Of a stretch of 21,996 nucleotides of DNA, positions 14,778 through 21,996 are shown in pieces. Position numbers and translations under genes: made by a program. Source of the stretch: an uncultured Prevotella sp. GTDB taxonomy: Bacteria; Bacteroidota; Bacteroidia; Bacteroidales; Bacteroidaceae. The first letter of the stretch is position 1, and each line of letters opens with the position of its first letter. The notes under the pieces were generated by a model that was given only the letters and a program-made list of their open reading frames with translations, did no database searches and had not been told where the DNA came from. The stretch is from assembly GCA_900541335.1 (NCBI GenBank), contig UQJC01000037.1, forward strand, positions 1-21,996, read 5' to 3'.

Positions 14778-15787
14778 TTCGAGAAAAGTTTGAATCGTTT
14801 GAAGAGGGGGTTCTTCGTTTCATAAATGCAGGTTTCCAGTATCAATAGCAACAGGATGATCAAGGCTACTGCCTGGAATTGTTCGTCGCGCGCAGTGTAG
14901 GAGCTTGTGGTGCTCGACTGTTTCAGTTGGGAGAGTTGGGCTTGCAACTCTTCCTGCGCACTGTTGGTCTGGTCGAGGTGGAGGTAGATACCCTTGCCAG
15001 CCTTAGCCAGTTCTCGACACATCTTTTCGTTAAGTGCCGTGCGGACAGGCTGTCCGTTGCGGTCGGTCAAGACTCCTTCGGGCGTAGGGATTTCAGCTCC
15101 CTGGGTGGTGCCGACACCTACCACAAAGACTTGAATGCCTTGCTTGGCTGCTTCGCGTGCGGCTTCCTCAGCCCCCGGCTCATGATTTTCGCCATCGGTG
15201 ATGAGGATGATGGCCTTGCCTACATTCTTATTGTCCGTAAAGCTTTGGCTTGCCAAATTGATGGCAGCACCAATGTTGGTACCCTGTAGCGTCACCATTC
15301 CAGCTGAAAGCGCATCGATAAACAGTTTGGCAGAAGCGTAATCAGAGGTTATGGGGAGCTGCGGATAGGCTTCGCCGGCAAAAACACCGAGTCCGATTTT
15401 GTCGTTCTTCATTCGTTCGACGAGATTGGTGACCAATAACTTCGAACGGTCCAGACGGGTGGGCAAGACGTCGCGTGCCAACATGGAGTTGGACACGTCC
15501 ATCATGACAATTGCTTCGATGCCTTGGGTGGTTTCACTCTTTTGCTTCAGTCCGTATTGGGGACGGGCAATGAGGATGATCATCAAGGCGGCGATGAGCA
15601 ACAAAATGCTGAACTTGACATGTTGGCGCAGGGTGGAACGTTCGGGCATCAAGGACTGAATGAGCCGCTTGTCGCCCAACCGCTTGAGGTTGCGTCGTGT
15701 GAGGCGCACACCTGCTAGATAAAGGAGTGCCAAAACGGGGATGCCTAATAAAGCATAGAGATATTCGGGATGGAGAAATTGAAACAT
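14774..15787 (-). CDS. batB: BatB, von Willebrand factor A membrane protein
   Basis: 337 residues. Hydrophobic segments at about 9-25 and 57-75 precede a VWA domain with a complete metal-ion-dependent adhesion site: D97-x-S99-x-S101 (MMDVSNSM), a downstream Thr (LQGTNIGAAI) and Asp (LITDGENHEPG). A C-terminal span (VALIILLLLILETCIY) completes the BatA/BatB layout. VWA proteins of this kind work with MoxR ATPases, probably in assembly or maturation of envelope proteins, and in Bacteroides the operon affects oxygen tolerance. It lies 91 bp after batA, across a spacer with two stem-loops, and overlaps batC by 4 bp. Confidence 0.93.
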   Translation of the reverse strand: MFQFLHPEYLYALLGIPVLALLYLAGVRLTRRNLKRLGDKRLIQSLMPERSTLRQHVKFSILLLIAALMIILIARPQYGLKQKSETTQGIEAIVMMDVSNSMLARDVLPTRLDRSKLLVTNLVERMKNDKIGLGVFAGEAYPQLPITSDYASAKLFIDALSAGMVTLQGTNIGAAINLASQSFTDNKNVGKAIILITDGENHEPGAEEAAREAAKQGIQVFVVGVGTTQGAEIPTPEGVLTDRNGQPVRTALNEKMCRELAKAGKGIYLHLDQTNSAQEELQAQLSQLKQSSTTSSYTARDEQFQAVALIILLLLILETCIYETKNPLFKRFKLFSK

Positions 15788-15811
15788 AACGAGAAAATTA
15801 AGAGGGGCAAA

Positions 15812-15880
15812 GAAGGTACGTAGCTTGTACCTTCACTGAAGTCGTTATCAGCACCTTCCACACGTTGTGGAACACGACTT
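15812..15880 (-). other. Two stem-loops in the batA-batB spacer
   Basis: The first structure met by RNA polymerase is a nested hairpin: AAGTCGT (15839-15845) with ACGACTT (15874-15880, touching the batA stop), enclosing TTCCACA/TGTGGAA (15856-15862 with 15866-15872). The second is a perfect 8-bp hairpin GAAGGTAC/GTACCTTC (15812-15819 with 15827-15834). Neither has a proper U-tract, so attenuation, processing or mRNA stabilisation are all possible. Confidence 0.5.
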
Positions 15881-16883
15881 AGGGCAAGCGTCTGAGGAAG
15901 GTAGTGCGTGCCAACAGCTCGAACAGCAAGAGTAGTAGAGCGGCGATGGCAAAGGGTTGGTAAGCTTCGTAGTGACGATTGTGTTGGCTGATCTTGAGCT
16001 TTGTCTTTTCCAGTTTGTCAATGTCCTGGTATACTTTTTTCAAGTCGTTGCGTGAGGTAGCGCGATAGAAGGTGCCGCCTGTCGCCTGTGCAATTTGTTG
16101 CAGAGTCGTGGGGTCGGCTGTGGCATCCATCTGTGTGGAGTAGACTTCGCCGTTGGGCAATTGGGCTACGGGCACATTGACTTTGCCCTCTGAACCCAAC
16201 AGGATGGTGTAGACGCGGATGTGGCATTTCTTGGCCAACTCAGCGGCCATCAGGGGAGAGATGTCGCCCGTATTGTTGGCACCGTCGGTGAGCAGGATGA
16301 CGACCTTGCTCTTGGTCGGACTTTGTTCGAGGTGGGCAACTGCACTGGCGAGTCCCATACCGATAGCAGTACCGGGTTGGATGACTCCGTCCTCCTGTAG
16401 TTGGCAACTCACTCCCTTAAAGGTGCGGAGCAGGGTGCCGTGATCGGTGGTCAGCGGGCATTGGGTGAAGGCTTCGCCACCAAAGAGGGTGAGACCGATG
16501 TTGTCGTCCTTGCGTTCGTTGATGAATTCGAGTGCTACGTCCTTGGCTACGCTGAGGCGGTTGGGACGCAGGTCGGGAGTCATCATACTGGTCGAAATGT
16601 CCATGGTCATCATGATGTCGATACCTTCGGTTTCGCCCGAACGCCAGGAATGGCTGGTTTGCGGACGGGCCAGCACGATAACAATCAGCACAAAGACGAG
16701 GCAATGGAGGAAGAAGGGAAGATGGATGAGCCGGGTGCGCCACGTTGAGGGCGTATGGCGAAAGACTTCTGCCGAAGCTACGGTGAAGGTCGCTTCATGT
16801 CTGCGCTTCAATAAGAAATACCATAGAATATAGGGTATGAGGAGCAGAAGCAACAGGAAATAGGCGGGACTGTCAAAGGTCAT
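15879..16883 (-). CDS. batA: BatA, von Willebrand factor A membrane protein
   Basis: 334 residues with the same plan as BatB: N-terminal spans (about 8-24 and 56-72), a VWA domain with D95-x-S97-x-S99 (MTMDISTSMM), Thr in IQPGTAIGMG and Asp in LLTDGANNTGDISP, and a C-terminal span (FAIAALLLLLFELLA). The two paralogues probably form a heteromeric membrane complex regulated by MoxR. The start at 16883 follows the upstream gene by 97 bp that contain a strong hairpin. Confidence 0.93.
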   Translation of the reverse strand: MTFDSPAYFLLLLLLIPYILWYFLLKRRHEATFTVASAEVFRHTPSTWRTRLIHLPFFLHCLVFVLIVIVLARPQTSHSWRSGETEGIDIMMTMDISTSMMTPDLRPNRLSVAKDVALEFINERKDDNIGLTLFGGEAFTQCPLTTDHGTLLRTFKGVSCQLQEDGVIQPGTAIGMGLASAVAHLEQSPTKSKVVILLTDGANNTGDISPLMAAELAKKCHIRVYTILLGSEGKVNVPVAQLPNGEVYSTQMDATADPTTLQQIAQATGGTFYRATSRNDLKKVYQDIDKLEKTKLKISQHNRHYEAYQPFAIAALLLLLFELLARTTFLRRLP

Positions 16884-16933
16884 GGGGAGTTTAATTGAGG
16901 GTACAGGTTGTAGGTTGTGCGGGTTAATAGGGG

Positions 16934-16976
16934 AAGTGATGAGGCCAGGAAGGCTTACCTGCCCACCTCATCACTT
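16934..16976 (-). other. 11-bp perfect stem-loop upstream of batA
   Basis: AAGTGATGAGG (16934-16944) pairs with CCTCATCACTT (16966-16976) around a 21-base loop that holds an inner CAGG/CCTG. It starts 4 bp after the stop of the preceding gene. The minus-strand sequence after it (CCCCTATTAAC) has no U-run, so it is unlikely to be a simple intrinsic terminator. Confidence 0.55.
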
Positions 16977-16980
16977 GACT

Positions 16981-18063
16981 TTACCCGAAGCAGAGGTAAA
17001 CTTCGTAGATGACATACGCAGTCGTGGCAAGTGCTGCTGTTGCGAGTAGCAGGGCACCGACTGTCATCGCCGTACGAATGCCGCGCTGCTTGTTGCCCGA
17101 GAGCGTTACATATTCCACACGGGGCTTGGGAGCCTCTTGAGGTTCTACCTTGGTGGTCTGTACGAAGTCGAGGGCTTGGATGAGGCTGCGGTCTTGCTCG
17201 GAGAGGGAGGGTGTAAACTTGGCAAACTTCACCAAGTCGGCCTGAGAGAGTACTTCCTTCAGTTCCGCCAGTGACTCCGTCTGTTCGGCAGCACACAGTT
17301 CGTCGATGATTTCAGAAGTCGTCATCTCGCGGGCACTAAATCCGAAACGCTTCTCAATGTAAGTACGCAGCGTTTCGGTCAGTTCCATATAATAAGCCTT
17401 GGCATCCTCTTTCGGACTCTGTTTGATTTGTTCAATTTGTCCGATAGCCGTGATATGAGGCGGCGTAGGCGGATGGATGACAACGCGGCGCGTGATGAGT
17501 TTGGGGTCAGAGAGTCGGATGGCCAACAGGATGGCTCCCGAGGCAAGTAACAGGGCCAACAGAGCCCAACCTGTCAATCGCCAAGAGAAGGTAAAGGGCA
17601 TGTCAATCACGTCGTGCGGACCGCTGAATTGGTCAACATGGACGGTATCGACTGCGACGGAACTTACCTTCAGACCCACGTTACCGCGTGAAGCATATTT
17701 CTTTCCGTTGACAGTCAGTTCGATGGGCGGGATGGAATAGAGCGCAGAGTCAAAGGAAGTAATGGTATAGCGTCGGGTAAGCTCCCAACGTTTGCCGTTG
17801 TTGGTCTTCACGGTGTCAATCGCTCCATTGCGGATGACTTCCACACCGGGCATGAGCTGTTCCTGGGATTGATAATAGGGAAAGGTTACCTGAGCACCCG
17901 CCGGAGAACTGCATTTGACACGCAATTGTACTTGTTCGCCAATCAGAATATGAGCGGTATCGAGTTTAGTTTCCACAAGGACCTGTGCTCGGAGGGAAAT
18001 TCCTGCGGTTAGCAACAGGAGCAGCGAAAGAATGCGGAAGGGGTGAGAGAAGTTTCTGATCAT
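16981..18063 (-). CDS. Membrane-anchored protein of unknown function in the Bat operon
   Basis: 360 residues. A signal peptide (about 1-27, ending SLRAQ) leads to an extracytoplasmic beta-rich part (LDTAHILIGEQVQLRVKC, RRYTITSFDSALYSIPPIEL). A membrane span follows at about 161-184 (WALLALLLASGAILLAIRL), then a helical cytoplasmic part (YYMELTETLRTYIEKRFGFSAREMTTSEI) and a second span near the C-terminus (about 330-355). The N-terminal half resembles BatD in style and the cytoplasmic helix pair resembles DUF4381-type proteins, but I do not assign a firm family name. Its place between the DUF58 gene and batA is the usual one for this gene in Bacteroidetes Bat operons, and it probably belongs to the same envelope complex. 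Confidence 0.75.
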   Translation of the reverse strand: MIRNFSHPFRILSLLLLLTAGISLRAQVLVETKLDTAHILIGEQVQLRVKCSSPAGAQVTFPYYQSQEQLMPGVEVIRNGAIDTVKTNNGKRWELTRRYTITSFDSALYSIPPIELTVNGKKYASRGNVGLKVSSVAVDTVHVDQFSGPHDVIDMPFTFSWRLTGWALLALLLASGAILLAIRLSDPKLITRRVVIHPPTPPHITAIGQIEQIKQSPKEDAKAYYMELTETLRTYIEKRFGFSAREMTTSEIIDELCAAEQTESLAELKEVLSQADLVKFAKFTPSLSEQDRSLIQALDFVQTTKVEPQEAPKPRVEYVTLSGNKQRGIRTAMTVGALLLATAALATTAYVIYEVYLCFG

Positions 18064-18115
18064 AATGGATTTTTTTCGAGGTAGGAGGGCAAAGAGAGCG
18101 AGGCTCGCAGCAAGG

Positions 18116-18171
18116 AGAACGATTGCTTCGTGGAGAAGATACAGATACCTTTATGGAGGCAATGTCGTTCT
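18116..18171 (-). other. Long stem-loop between the DUF58 gene and the next gene
   Basis: AGAACGA plus TTGC-TTC (18116-18129) pairs with GA-GGCAA plus TCGTTCT (18156-18171). It lies in a 139-bp spacer that also contains a GCGAG-G-CTCGC palindrome (18098-18108). No U-tract follows. A role in mRNA stability or partial termination is possible. Confidence 0.45.
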
Positions 18172-18202
18172 TCCTGTTTATCGCTGTGCACTCCTTCAGT
18201 CC

Positions 18203-19069
18203 TTATCTTCTGGCAAAGAGATTCATCAGCGGCTTCACATAGTCAGCATGCGTTGCGATGGAAGCATAGTCAACACCATTCTTGCGGAACAGTGTGTCGA
18301 GACGTTGTTCCTCTGTGCGCCACCAGGCTTGTTGCTGTTGGCGTACGGCACGGCTGGACGTGTCGATGAATTGTTCGTGTCCTGTTTCTGCATCGACAAT
18401 CTTCAGCAAGCCGACATCGGGGAGCGAGGCCATGCGGCTGTCGTACAGACGGAGGCCTACGAGATCGTGTTTGCGAGCGGCCACCAGTAACGGACGAGAG
18501 AAGTCACGGGTGTCGAGAAAGTCGCTGATGACAAAGGTGATGGAGCGTTTGGTAATGACTTTCATCAAGTATTCCATGGCCACCGTCACATCGGTGCGTT
18601 TGCCCTTCGGTTCGAAGTTGAGCAGTTCGCGAATGATGTAGAGCACGTGCTTTCGTCCCTTCTGTGGCGGAATAAATTTCTCCACCTGGTCGGTAAAGAA
18701 GATGACACCTATCTTGTCATTATTCTGCAGGGCCGAAAAGGCCAGTGTGGCACAGATTTCAGCAGCCAGTTCGCGTTGAGTGCGGTCTACCGTACCAAAA
18801 CGTTGGCTGGCAGAAAGGTCTACTACGAGCATCAGTGTCAGCTCGCGTTCTTCTTCGAAGACCTTAATGTAAGGTTTGTTCATGCGGGCGGTGACATTCC
18901 AGTCGATGTCGCGTACATCGTCGCCTGGCTGGTATTCACGCACTTCCGCAAACGACATACCGCGTCCCTTGAAGGCCGAATGGTATTCGCCGGCAAAGAT
19001 ATTGTTGGTGAGTGCGCGAGTCTTGATTTCAAGCCTGCGAACACGTTTCAGAAGTTCAGAGGTTTCCAC
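18203..19069 (-). CDS. DUF58 protein of the MoxR/Bat operon
   Basis: 288 residues, cytoplasmic, with no signal or span. The DUF58 core is clear: AGEYHSAFKGRGMSFAEVREYQPGDDVRDIDWNVTARM (residues 26-63), then a VWA-like start with D84-x-S86-x-S88 (VVDLSASQRFG) and FVISDFLDT further on. DUF58 proteins sit next to MoxR ATPases and are thought to be adaptors or partners linking the ATPase to VWA proteins. The start at 19069 gives METSELLKRVRRLEI, the usual N-terminus. It is separated from moxR by an unusual 658-bp gap. Confidence 0.9.
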   Translation of the reverse strand: METSELLKRVRRLEIKTRALTNNIFAGEYHSAFKGRGMSFAEVREYQPGDDVRDIDWNVTARMNKPYIKVFEEERELTLMLVVDLSASQRFGTVDRTQRELAAEICATLAFSALQNNDKIGVIFFTDQVEKFIPPQKGRKHVLYIIRELLNFEPKGKRTDVTVAMEYLMKVITKRSITFVISDFLDTRDFSRPLLVAARKHDLVGLRLYDSRMASLPDVGLLKIVDAETGHEQFIDTSSRAVRQQQQAWWRTEEQRLDTLFRKNGVDYASIATHADYVKPLMNLFARR

Positions 19070-19727
19070 TGCACGGAGAGTTTTGGAGGACGATTCCTTG
19101 ATGGCTATCCGTTGAAGAGTCGAAGATTGAAAAGCAGATGGGGCGATGAGGCGGAAAGTGTAAGCGTAACAAGTAAAGGAGAACTGCTACAGCTTGTGTG
19201 GGTTCTCATCTGTTTTTACGCGATACCTTCTCCAAGCTTACACCGTTAAAGATATCTCATCTGTTGACTCTAAAGACGGGCCTGTTTCGAAATGCCCTAA
19301 TAAGAATGTATGCCAAACTCATCCGTCCTGCCCTCGAAACGGGAGGGTAAGGCGGATGGGCTTGGTAAAATGTACTTGAGAAAATGGAAAGGAAAAAAGA
19401 AGGATGAAGTGAAGCGCTGTGGAACGCATCATAGGGACGGAAACAGGCTTCTTCAGCAGAAGAAAGACGATTCGCGAGGAATGTTGGCTGAAGAAACAAA
19501 GAAGGTGGGGAGGCTTGAAGCTCCCCTTGAGTGTTTCCAGTGCCCGTGATGGGGTGAGGGTGTCGGTTGACAAACCTCTGGGGAAAAGAGGTAGAGGCTG
19601 AAGGCTGGACGGAAAGGAAACTACGTTTCGTTGAGTCATGCTTCGGCTAAAAACAAGTCATACCCTACACCGGCAAAAGATACCGGGCTTGAAAAAGCGC
19701 TTCTGAAGTTCATTCATCCGATATCCG
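19070..19727. other. 658-bp gap inside the Bat operon, no gene supported
   Basis: Between moxR and the DUF58 gene I find no ORF with family resemblance and no TAnnTTTG promoter. A 106-codon minus-strand frame (19319-19639) has a Ser/Pro/Leu-rich composition that looks random. An imperfect hairpin at about 19320-19357 (ATCCG..CCCTC with GGAGGG..CGGAT) is the only structure noted. It could be a decayed gene or a long untranslated spacer. Confidence 0.5.
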
Positions 19728-20723
19728 TTAGGGTACTTCTACGCGGTTAAGGATTTCGCGTACAATGTCGTCGGCCTTGATGTCTGCCGCCTCGGCTTCG
19801 TAAGAGAGTCCAATACGGTGACGCAATACGTCGGGAGCCACTTCACGCACATCTTCGGGAATCACGTAGCCGCGACGCTTGATGAAGGCACAAGCACGAG
19901 ATGCCAAAGCCAAGTTGATGCTGGCACGCGGAGAACCACCGAAGGAAATGTAGTCCTTCATGTCCTGCAGCTTGTATTGCTCGGGGTAACGAGTGGCAAA
20001 GACGATGTCTGCAATGTATTGTTCGATGCGTTCGTCAATGTAGACCTCCTTGACGAGCTGGCGTGCCTGAACGATTCGCTGGGTATCAATGACAGGCATC
20101 GGCTTGGGGAAGCTGTCGTTGATGTGTGCACGCACAATGCGCTTTTCTTCCTCCAACGTCGGGTAGTCAATGATAACCTTGAGCATAAAACGGTCGACTT
20201 GTGCTTCTGGGAGTTCGTAAGTACCTTCCTGTTCGATGGGGTTTTGTGTAGCCAGTACAAGGAAGGGTTCGGGCAACTTGAAGGTGTCGTCACCGATTGT
20301 TACCTGGTGTTCCTGCATGGCTTCGAGCAAAGCACTCTGTACCTTGGCCGGAGCACGGTTGATTTCGTCTGCCAGTACGAAGTTGGCGAAGATGGGACCC
20401 TTCTTGACGCGGAAGGCTTCTTCCTTTTGACTATAAATCTGTGTACCGATGACGTCGGCAGGAAGTAAGTCGGGAGTGAACTGTAAGCGTCCGAATTGGG
20501 CTTCAATCAATGATGCTAAGGTTTTGATGGCAAGTGTCTTGGCCAAGCCCGGTACACCCTCTAAGAGGATATGACCGTCAGAAAGCAAACCAATCAACAG
20601 GGAGTTGACCAAATGCTTTTGACCGACAATGGTGCGATTCATACCTTCAACGAGGTCAGTAATAAAACCTGTTTCAGCCTCAATGCGGGCGTTTAATTGA
20701 CGAATGTCTATCGATGTTGGCAT
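19728..20723 (-). CDS. moxR: MoxR-family AAA+ ATPase
   Basis: 331 residues. Walker A is GVPGLAKT (56-63) and Walker B VLADE (116-120), followed by INRAPAKVQSALLEAMQE, the MoxR hallmark. Sensor 1 is ATQNPIEQEGTYELPEAQVDRFML, and the lid domain includes YISFGGSPRASINL. MoxR ATPases act as chaperones that remodel or activate partners, here most likely the DUF58 and VWA proteins encoded downstream. It is the first gene of the Bat operon, with a promoter-like box about 40 bp upstream of its ATG. Confidence 0.95.
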   Translation of the reverse strand: MPTSIDIRQLNARIEAETGFITDLVEGMNRTIVGQKHLVNSLLIGLLSDGHILLEGVPGLAKTLAIKTLASLIEAQFGRLQFTPDLLPADVIGTQIYSQKEEAFRVKKGPIFANFVLADEINRAPAKVQSALLEAMQEHQVTIGDDTFKLPEPFLVLATQNPIEQEGTYELPEAQVDRFMLKVIIDYPTLEEEKRIVRAHINDSFPKPMPVIDTQRIVQARQLVKEVYIDERIEQYIADIVFATRYPEQYKLQDMKDYISFGGSPRASINLALASRACAFIKRRGYVIPEDVREVAPDVLRHRIGLSYEAEAADIKADDIVREILNRVEVP

Positions 20724-20761
20724 AAATGAGTCTTTTCTTTGGGATTAAGTATTACAAGGTG

Positions 20762-20769
20762 CAAAAGTA
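20762..20769 (-). promoter_or_regulatory. Promoter -7 box of the moxR-bat operon
   Basis: The complement reads TACTTTTG, matching TAnnTTTG. It would start transcription near 20756 and give a leader of about 33 nt. No TTTG is seen at the -33 position, so the promoter may be weak or activator-dependent. Confidence 0.5.
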
Positions 20770-20949
20770 CACGTTTTCAGCATACTTTGGTTTACAGTGG
20801 GTATAAAATAAACTAATCCCTTAAGCACGACGGAACAGGGTTATGTCGTGGTAGCGCATGGTCTCAATTAGCTAAAACTGTATCCGATGAACCTGGGTGT
20901 GGGGAGGTTTCTAACGGGAAGAAGAAGGGGGAAGAGGAAAGGTTAGGGT

Positions 20950-20994
20950 AGGAAAATAAAAAAAAGCGAAGAACCTTATTGCTAAGATTCTTCG
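20950..20994 (-). terminator. Rho-independent terminator of the tRNA gene
   Basis: On the minus strand CGAAGAA-TCTTA pairs with TAAGG-TTCTTCG (20967-20978 with 20983-20994, one mismatch, 4-base loop) and is followed by GCTTTTTTTTATTTT. It starts 10 bp after the tRNA 3' end. Confidence 0.85.
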
Positions 20995-21003
20995 TTTGAA
21001 GTG

Positions 21004-21076
21004 TTGCGGAGACCCGACTCGAACGGATGACCTCCAGGTTATGAGCCTGGCGAGCTACCAACTGCTCCACTCCGCG
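21004..21076 (-). tRNA. Initiator tRNA-fMet (CAT)
   Basis: A 73-nt cloverleaf on the minus strand with anticodon CAT in CTCATAA. Two features mark it as the initiator rather than elongator tRNA-Met: an unpaired C1 with A72 at the top of the acceptor stem (CGCGGAG with CTCCGCA), and A11-T24 in the D stem (GAGC/GCTC). The anticodon stem is CCAGG/CCTGG, so the three pairs next to the loop are A29-U41, G30-C40 and G31-C39 instead of the usual three G-C pairs. The 3' CCA is not encoded (ACA follows). It is a single-gene unit with its own promoter and terminator. Confidence 0.95.
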
Positions 21077-21117
21077 TTCTCAGGAGAAGTGTTTGACTTA
21101 TTTCCTGTTTGCGAGTG

Positions 21118-21149
21118 CAAAGGTATAGCTTTTGGTTACTCTGACCAAA
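21118..21149 (-). promoter_or_regulatory. Promoter of the tRNA-fMet gene
   Basis: The complement of 21146-21149 is TTTG, followed by 20 bp and TACCTTTG (complement of 21118-21125). This is a near-perfect Bacteroidetes promoter, about 42 bp upstream of the mature tRNA 5' end. Confidence 0.75.
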
Positions 21150-21278
21150 TGTTTGAGCAACTTTTTTCTCAAAAACTTTATCCTGTAGTGCTCATGTAAT
21201 GGATGATGGTTCTTGATAGTTGCTGATATTCAGTGTGTTTAGAGGTGTTCTTACGGAGGAAGGAAAAATGCAACTTTT

Positions 21279-21996
21279 TTACTTCGCTTCCTTTGCATTC
21301 CACATATTCCAAGCTGCTTCGGCTTGTAGGTGCAACATTTCCAACCCATTTTTGACGGTGGCTCCTGCGGCCTTTCCTTTCTTCATAAAGAGTGTTTCGA
21401 GTGGGTTGTATACCAAATTGTAGAGAAGATGGTCGGGAGTAAGTGCTTCGTAAGGCAGATTGGGACAGGTTTCGGTATGCGGATACATGCCCGAAGGGGT
21501 ACAGTTGACAATGAGTAGATAGTCTTTAAGTATTGATGGGGTGAGTGCTTCGTAAGTCAACATGCCTGCTTGGGGACGACGACTGACATAGTGGGGTTCA
21601 ATACCCAAACGACGCAAACCATAAACAACGGCTTTAGAAGCACCACCAGTACCCAGGACTAAGGCTTTGCGGTGGACTTCGGGACGCAGTAAGGGGCGGA
21701 GTGATTCGGTGAAGCCAATCCAGTCGGAGTTGTCTCCGTATAGCAGGGGAGTGCCTGTCACCGCATCGGGCACGACGCGTACCACATTGACCGCTCCAAT
21801 GGCTTCTGCTTCGGCAGAGCATCCTTTCAGATAGGGCAATACAGCTTGCTTGTGGGGAATGGTTACATTAAACCCAATCAGTTCGGTTTGTTGACGAAGA
21901 TAGGTCATGGCTTCTTCGACAGTGGGGTATTCGAAGTTGACATACTGAGCGTCAATCTGTTCACGAGAGAATTTTTCTGCAAAATAGGAGGCTGAG
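21279..21996 (-). CDS. aroE: Shikimate dehydrogenase, 5' end beyond the window
   Basis: AroE reduces 3-dehydroshikimate to shikimate with NADPH in the chorismate pathway. The frame is open to the right edge and begins SASYFAEKFSREQIDAQYVNFEY, which lacks only the first 15 or so residues (the GxPxxHS part). The substrate-binding Lys is in NVTIPHKQAV and the Asp in GDNSDWIGF. The Rossmann loop is LVLGTGGASKAV, and NCTPSGMYP, YNPLETLF and NGLEMLHLQAEAAW complete the family pattern. An ATG at 21908 is internal and not the true start. No clear terminator follows its stop. The tRNA-fMet promoter lies about 130 bp downstream. Confidence 0.95.
   Translation of the reverse strand, partial: SASYFAEKFSREQIDAQYVNFEYPTVEEAMTYLRQQTELIGFNVTIPHKQAVLPYLKGCSAEAEAIGAVNVVRVVPDAVTGTPLLYGDNSDWIGFTESLRPLLRPEVHRKALVLGTGGASKAVVYGLRRLGIEPHYVSRRPQAGMLTYEALTPSILKDYLLIVNCTPSGMYPHTETCPNLPYEALTPDHLLYNLVYNPLETLFMKKGKAAGATVKNGLEMLHLQAEAAWNMWNAKEAK

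Noticed and set aside
19319..19639. 106-codon minus-strand ORF between moxR and the DUF58 gene
   Set aside because: Ser/Pro/Leu-rich random-looking composition, no domain or signal, and overlapping open frames on the other strand of similar quality.
20826..20850. CACGAC/GTCGTG hairpin upstream of the moxR promoter
   Set aside because: Only six pairs plus an inner AAC/GTT, no U-tract and no clear role. Likely chance.

Overview
The window looks like a chromosomal segment of a Bacteroidales bacterium (Prevotella/Porphyromonas-type). The evidence is the complete Bacteroides aerotolerance (Bat) gene set, several promoters of the Bacteroidetes type (TTTG, about 19-20 bp, TAnnTTTG), the lack of Shine-Dalgarno sequences before starts, and a Cas12a closest in its visible motifs to Francisella/Porphyromonas/Prevotella proteins. 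Every gene I can support lies on the minus strand, so transcription runs from high to low coordinates.

Left end (1-4350): the effector half of a type V-A CRISPR-Cas system. A full-length, apparently active cas12a (463-4215) overlaps by one base (TGATG) with a cas4 gene that runs off the left edge. cas1, cas2 and the CRISPR array are expected beyond base 1, and no array is visible here. This part is clearly more AT-rich than the rest. Upstream of cas12a is an ASCH-domain gene (4353-5096) and then what looks like a broken gene (5198-5601).

Middle (5600-7320): about 1.7 kb without a convincing protein gene, but with a lot of structure. There are two candidate minus-strand non-coding RNA units in tandem. 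The first (about 6427-6151) has a perfect Bacteroidetes promoter and a rho-independent terminator. The second (about 6071-5885) has a long-range stem and a strong terminator. Beyond them is a nine-unit, exactly 43-bp tandem repeat (6765 to about 7140), each unit carrying a TTTTCGCGAAAA palindrome. The region ends at the terminator of pncC.

Housekeeping block (7324-11162): pncC (CinA C-terminal type NMN amidohydrolase), tsaD (tRNA t6A synthesis) and map (methionine aminopeptidase) as a two-gene unit with its own promoter, and a PAP2-family membrane phosphatase with a strong terminator.

Bat operon (11331-20769): in transcription order, moxR AAA+ ATPase, a DUF58 protein, a membrane-anchored protein of unknown function, batA and batB (VWA membrane proteins), batC (TPR, Q-rich), batD and batE (TPR plus SH3). 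A promoter lies just upstream of moxR. Several spacers carry strong stem-loops, and there is an unusual 658-bp gene-free gap between moxR and the DUF58 gene.

Right end (20950-21996): an initiator tRNA-fMet gene with its own promoter and terminator, followed by the 3' part of aroE (shikimate dehydrogenase), whose start lies beyond the right edge.
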